DNA from: Candidatus Saccharibacteria bacterium CG10_big_fil_rev_8_21_14_0_10_47_8
GTDB lineage: Bacteria; Patescibacteriota; Saccharimonadia; Saccharimonadales; UBA10212
Assembly (NCBI GenBank): GCA_002793885.1
Contig: PFEG01000046.1
Location: 1-14,523, forward strand
Direction of reading: 5' to 3'
Length of the DNA: 14,523 bases
Part shown: piece by piece, positions 13,221 to 14,523 of the stretch
Numbering within the stretch: the stretch's first letter is position 1
How the letters are laid out: each line of letters begins with the position of its first letter
The notes under the pieces: generated by a model
Database searches by the model: none
Told to the model about the DNA's origin: nothing
The model's input: the letters and a program-made list of their open reading frames with translations, nothing else
Translations under genes and position numbers: made by a program

Positions 13221-13261
13221 CATCAGCAGTACATTCGGCTTAGCCGGATGACAGGCTGATG
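13221..13261. repeat. Two-tier hairpin downstream of the LPNTG gene
   Basis: CATCAGC (13221-13227) pairs with GCTGATG (13255-13261) and encloses CGGC / TTA / GCCG (13236-13246). It starts 18 bases past the stop of the minus-strand surface-protein gene. No U-run follows on either strand, so it is not a classical terminator; it may stabilise the 3' end. Confidence 0.5.
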
Positions 13262-13278
13262 TGGTTGAAAGATTTTAG

Positions 13279-14001
13279 TTAGTTACGGCGAAAACGGCGG
13301 CTAATGTAGTGACCAGCAGCACCAAAGGCGCTAGCACCAGCAAATACAGCAGCTACATCACCAGGACCAGTGTTAGGCAACTCAGTGGTCTTACCCTGAA
13401 CTACCGGAATAACAGGTTTGGCGGGCAGAGTTACTGGGGGAGTAGGTGGAGTTACCGGAGGTGTAACTGGAGGTGTTGGGCAGTTAACTTTTTCCTTAAA
13501 CTGCACAAATCGCTTCTCGTTGACAGATACACCAACATTACCGATGCTTACACCAGCTTGAGTGATACCGTCAGGCAAAGTCTTGATAAGATTGCCGTTG
13601 GCATCAAGTAGTTCGGTGCTTCCACTAACATAGTTCAAACCTTGAGCAGACGACAGATTAACAGTCGCTGTGTCGGAAGTGTTTGAAGGACTAGCATTAG
13701 AGGCCCGCATAGTTATGATGGACACGTTCTTGGTTGAAGCTGCGGTCTGGAAACCAGCTTGAACCGTGACGTTAGTCAGAACCTCGGTAGGACCGGGGTT
13801 GTGAATTCGAACTTTGTACTGCAAAACGTCACAGGCATCAGCTTTAGCTGGATCTATGAAGTCTACATTTTTGGTTATATTTTTAACGCGGTAAATATCA
13901 CCGCCTTCGACAGAACTTTGAACGGTAGCCCGAACGGGGCTGGCAAAAGCAACAGCAGGTACTACGGAGAGCACTGCGGCCAACTTAAATAATCGTGACA
14001 T
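13279..14001 (-). CDS. Sortase-anchored (LPNTG) surface protein with DUF11-like domain
   Basis: A 240-aa exported protein. A signal peptide (1-20; basic start, hydrophobic core, cleavage at AFA/SP) is followed by a beta-rich domain (about 44-172) with features of DUF11/CARDB-like repeats ('CDVLQYKVRIHNPGPTEVLTNVTV'-type sequence at 57-80, a 'SGSTELLDANG' turn), then a Pro/Thr/Val spacer of VTPP-type repeats (about 174-198). The C-terminus is a sorting signal: LPNTG (208-212), a hydrophobic stretch (about 215-233) and RRFRRN. Sortase would cut between Thr and Gly and attach it to the wall or to another surface protein. Cys57 and Cys174 could pair. The ATG at 14001 has AAAGGAG upstream. No sortase gene is in the window. 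Confidence 0.87.
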   Translation of the reverse strand: MSRLFKLAAVLSVVPAVAFASPVRATVQSSVEGGDIYRVKNITKNVDFIDPAKADACDVLQYKVRIHNPGPTEVLTNVTVQAGFQTAASTKNVSIITMRASNASPSNTSDTATVNLSSAQGLNYVSGSTELLDANGNLIKTLPDGITQAGVSIGNVGVSVNEKRFVQFKEKVNCPTPPVTPPVTPPTPPVTLPAKPVIPVVQGKTTELPNTGPGDVAAVFAGASAFGAAGHYISRRFRRN

Positions 14002-14006
14002 ATTAT

Positions 14007-14013
14007 TGTCTCC
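14007..14013 (-). promoter_or_regulatory. Shine-Dalgarno site of the LPNTG gene
   Basis: AAAGGAG followed by ACAATAAT-type spacing before ATG 14001. No convincing -35/-10 pair is visible in the short AT-rich leader up to 14077. Confidence 0.65.
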
Positions 14014-14077
14014 TTTACTTGAGTAACTTAATTGAACTGCAAACTAGATAGTCATTTGTCTTTAAAATTGGTGAGTT

Positions 14078-14103
14078 GGTCGTCCCGCTTGCGCGGGACG
14101 ACC
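14078..14103. terminator. Strong GC-rich hairpin at the composition break
   Basis: A perfect 11-bp stem, GGTCGTCCCGC / GCGGGACGACC, with loop TTGC. It lies downstream of the minus-strand GC-rich gene and could terminate it, as many high-GC terminators lack a U-run; none follows here. It also sits exactly where base composition changes, so an end-repeat of inserted DNA is another reading. Confidence 0.55.
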
Positions 14104-14209
14104 TTGTGAATGGAGCGTGTTCATCGCGAGGAAAGGATCCCATAAAGGATCCGCCTCGAGCGCGAACGGCTCGACACTCTCACCGACTACTACTGATTCC
14201 TGATCCGTC
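14104..14209. other. GC-rich gene-free spacer with nested hairpins
   Basis: CGAGG-AAA-GGATCC (14127-14140) pairs with GGATCC-G-CCTCG (14147-14158) around CATAAA. An overlapping CGAGC / GCTCG stem occupies 14157-14173. I see no credible coding frame; a short minus-strand ORF through here is low-complexity and overlaps the real gene. The stems may be terminators or REP-like elements. Confidence 0.5.
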
Positions 14210-14523
14210 CTAGAACTGGTCCGGCCAGATCGGGACGTTGTCGCTGAGGGTGACCGACCCGCCTCGCCCATCGCTGAGCGTGACGAAGACAGTGACCTGC
14301 TGCGGCTCGTCCGGTGCCTGATAGTTCTGGCACCAGGCGCCTCCCGGCTGCTGCCAGACGGGGCCGATCTTCTGCCCCACCTCGTTGCCGTTCGTGTCCT
14401 GGAAGACGAAGACCAGGGAGACCCGGTCGCCGTTCGGGTCCTTCACGTTGTCGACGCAGACCGGAGCGGTCTTGCCGACGTAGATGTGGTCCGGGGGCAC
14501 GAACTCCCCCGTCGGCGGCTTGT
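14210..14523 (-). CDS. 3' part of a high-GC gene with Ig/cadherin-like repeat domain
   Basis: The frame is open from the right window edge to TAG at 14210, giving at least 103 C-terminal residues; the true start is outside the window. The sequence has the signature of tandem extracellular Ig- or cadherin-like repeats: 'VKDPNGDRVSLVF' early and 'VTLSDGRGGSVTLSDN' near the end, as in Big_9/PKD-type modules. Two Cys (in 'PVCVDN' and 'WCQNY') could form a disulfide. Almost every codon ends in G or C, unlike all other genes here. It is probably the end of a secreted or surface protein; no sorting signal or membrane anchor is at its C-terminus. Horizontal transfer from a high-GC (for example actinobacterial) source or an assembly chimera are both open. 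Confidence 0.6.
   Translation of the reverse strand, partial: KPPTGEFVPPDHIYVGKTAPVCVDNVKDPNGDRVSLVFVFQDTNGNEVGQKIGPVWQQPGGAWCQNYQAPDEPQQVTVFVTLSDGRGGSVTLSDNVPIWPDQF

Larger units (their letters stand above)
12734..13278. other. 545-bp gene-free region between convergent genes
   Basis: I see no coding potential here. It holds the right REP-like palindrome, a bidirectional terminator, the candidate cloverleaf RNA, the rod-like hairpin and the two-tier hairpin, listed separately. The share of bases able to pair is unusually high for spacer DNA in an otherwise tightly packed genome. Other small items: the 12-bp palindrome TGCTTTAAAGCA (12925-12936) and a lone DnaA-box-like TTATCCACA (12942-12950). 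Confidence 0.7.

Noticed and set aside
13252..13275. Hammerhead-ribozyme-like core on the plus strand (CTGATG ... GAAA)
   Set aside because: The core requires CUGANGA; here the last position is U, and the four bases between the two motifs cannot form stem II. No flanking stems I and III fit.
14062..14271. 69-aa minus-strand ORF across the GC-rich hairpins
   Set aside because: Low-complexity translation, overlaps the hairpins and the end of the Ig-like gene in another frame, and has no ribosome-binding site; it looks like a by-product of high G+C.
1..14523. UGA recoding (as in Gracilibacteria/SR1) and CRISPR arrays
   Set aside because: All conserved genes run full length under the standard code and one ends in TGA. 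No regularly spaced direct repeats are present.

Overview
The window looks like part of a small, compact bacterial genome of the Candidate Phyla Radiation (Patescibacteria), most likely Saccharibacteria (TM7). This is an inference. It rests on a long co-directional run of tightly spaced minus-strand genes, many membrane-tethered proteins with Ser/Thr-rich linkers, type IV pilin-like proteins carrying a 'YPxxW' globular domain, a G5/DUF348 lysozyme-like protein, an LPxTG surface protein and moderate G+C. The standard genetic code fits: the 710-codon helicase is open throughout and one gene stops at TGA.

Layout. Positions 1-103 hold the possible first 13 codons of a minus-strand gene leaving the left edge. 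An IS481-like insertion sequence with imperfect ~22-bp terminal inverted repeats fills 104-1070. From 1119 to 11813 all genes are on the minus strand. In transcription order they are pgk, tpiA, a 399-aa membrane-anchored protein, a PcrA/UvrD helicase, a G5/DUF348 lytic-transglycosylase-like protein with its own promoter, rsmA/ksgA, a secreted coiled-coil protein, a small membrane protein, a MarR regulator with a palindromic operator and leaderless promoter, and two type IV pilin-like proteins. Upstream of pgk is tRNA-Glu(UUC) with an encoded CCA and a textbook terminator. Next comes a plus-strand REP-associated tyrosine transposase (RAYT) flanked by two copies of a palindromic hairpin in opposite orientation; the left copy reaches the A of the start codon.

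The 545-bp gene-free stretch between the RAYT and an LPNTG surface protein is the most intriguing part. It holds a bidirectional terminator and, on the minus strand, a 70-nt four-way-junction (cloverleaf-like) fold whose G-U pairs work only on that strand, with a candidate promoter just upstream. It also holds a ~96-nt rod-like hairpin with a competing alternative pairing. I do not recognise these as a known RNA family.

From about 14078 the base composition jumps: strong GC-rich hairpins and the 3' part of a gene with almost only G/C at third codon positions, encoding an Ig/cadherin-like domain. This is either recently acquired DNA or a chimeric assembly join.

How the genes fit together: pgk and tpiA are adjacent lower-glycolysis enzymes, pcrA and rsmA are housekeeping functions carried in the same run, and much of the rest (pilins, G5 protein, LPNTG protein, 399-aa anchored protein) faces the cell surface, which would suit an epibiont lifestyle.
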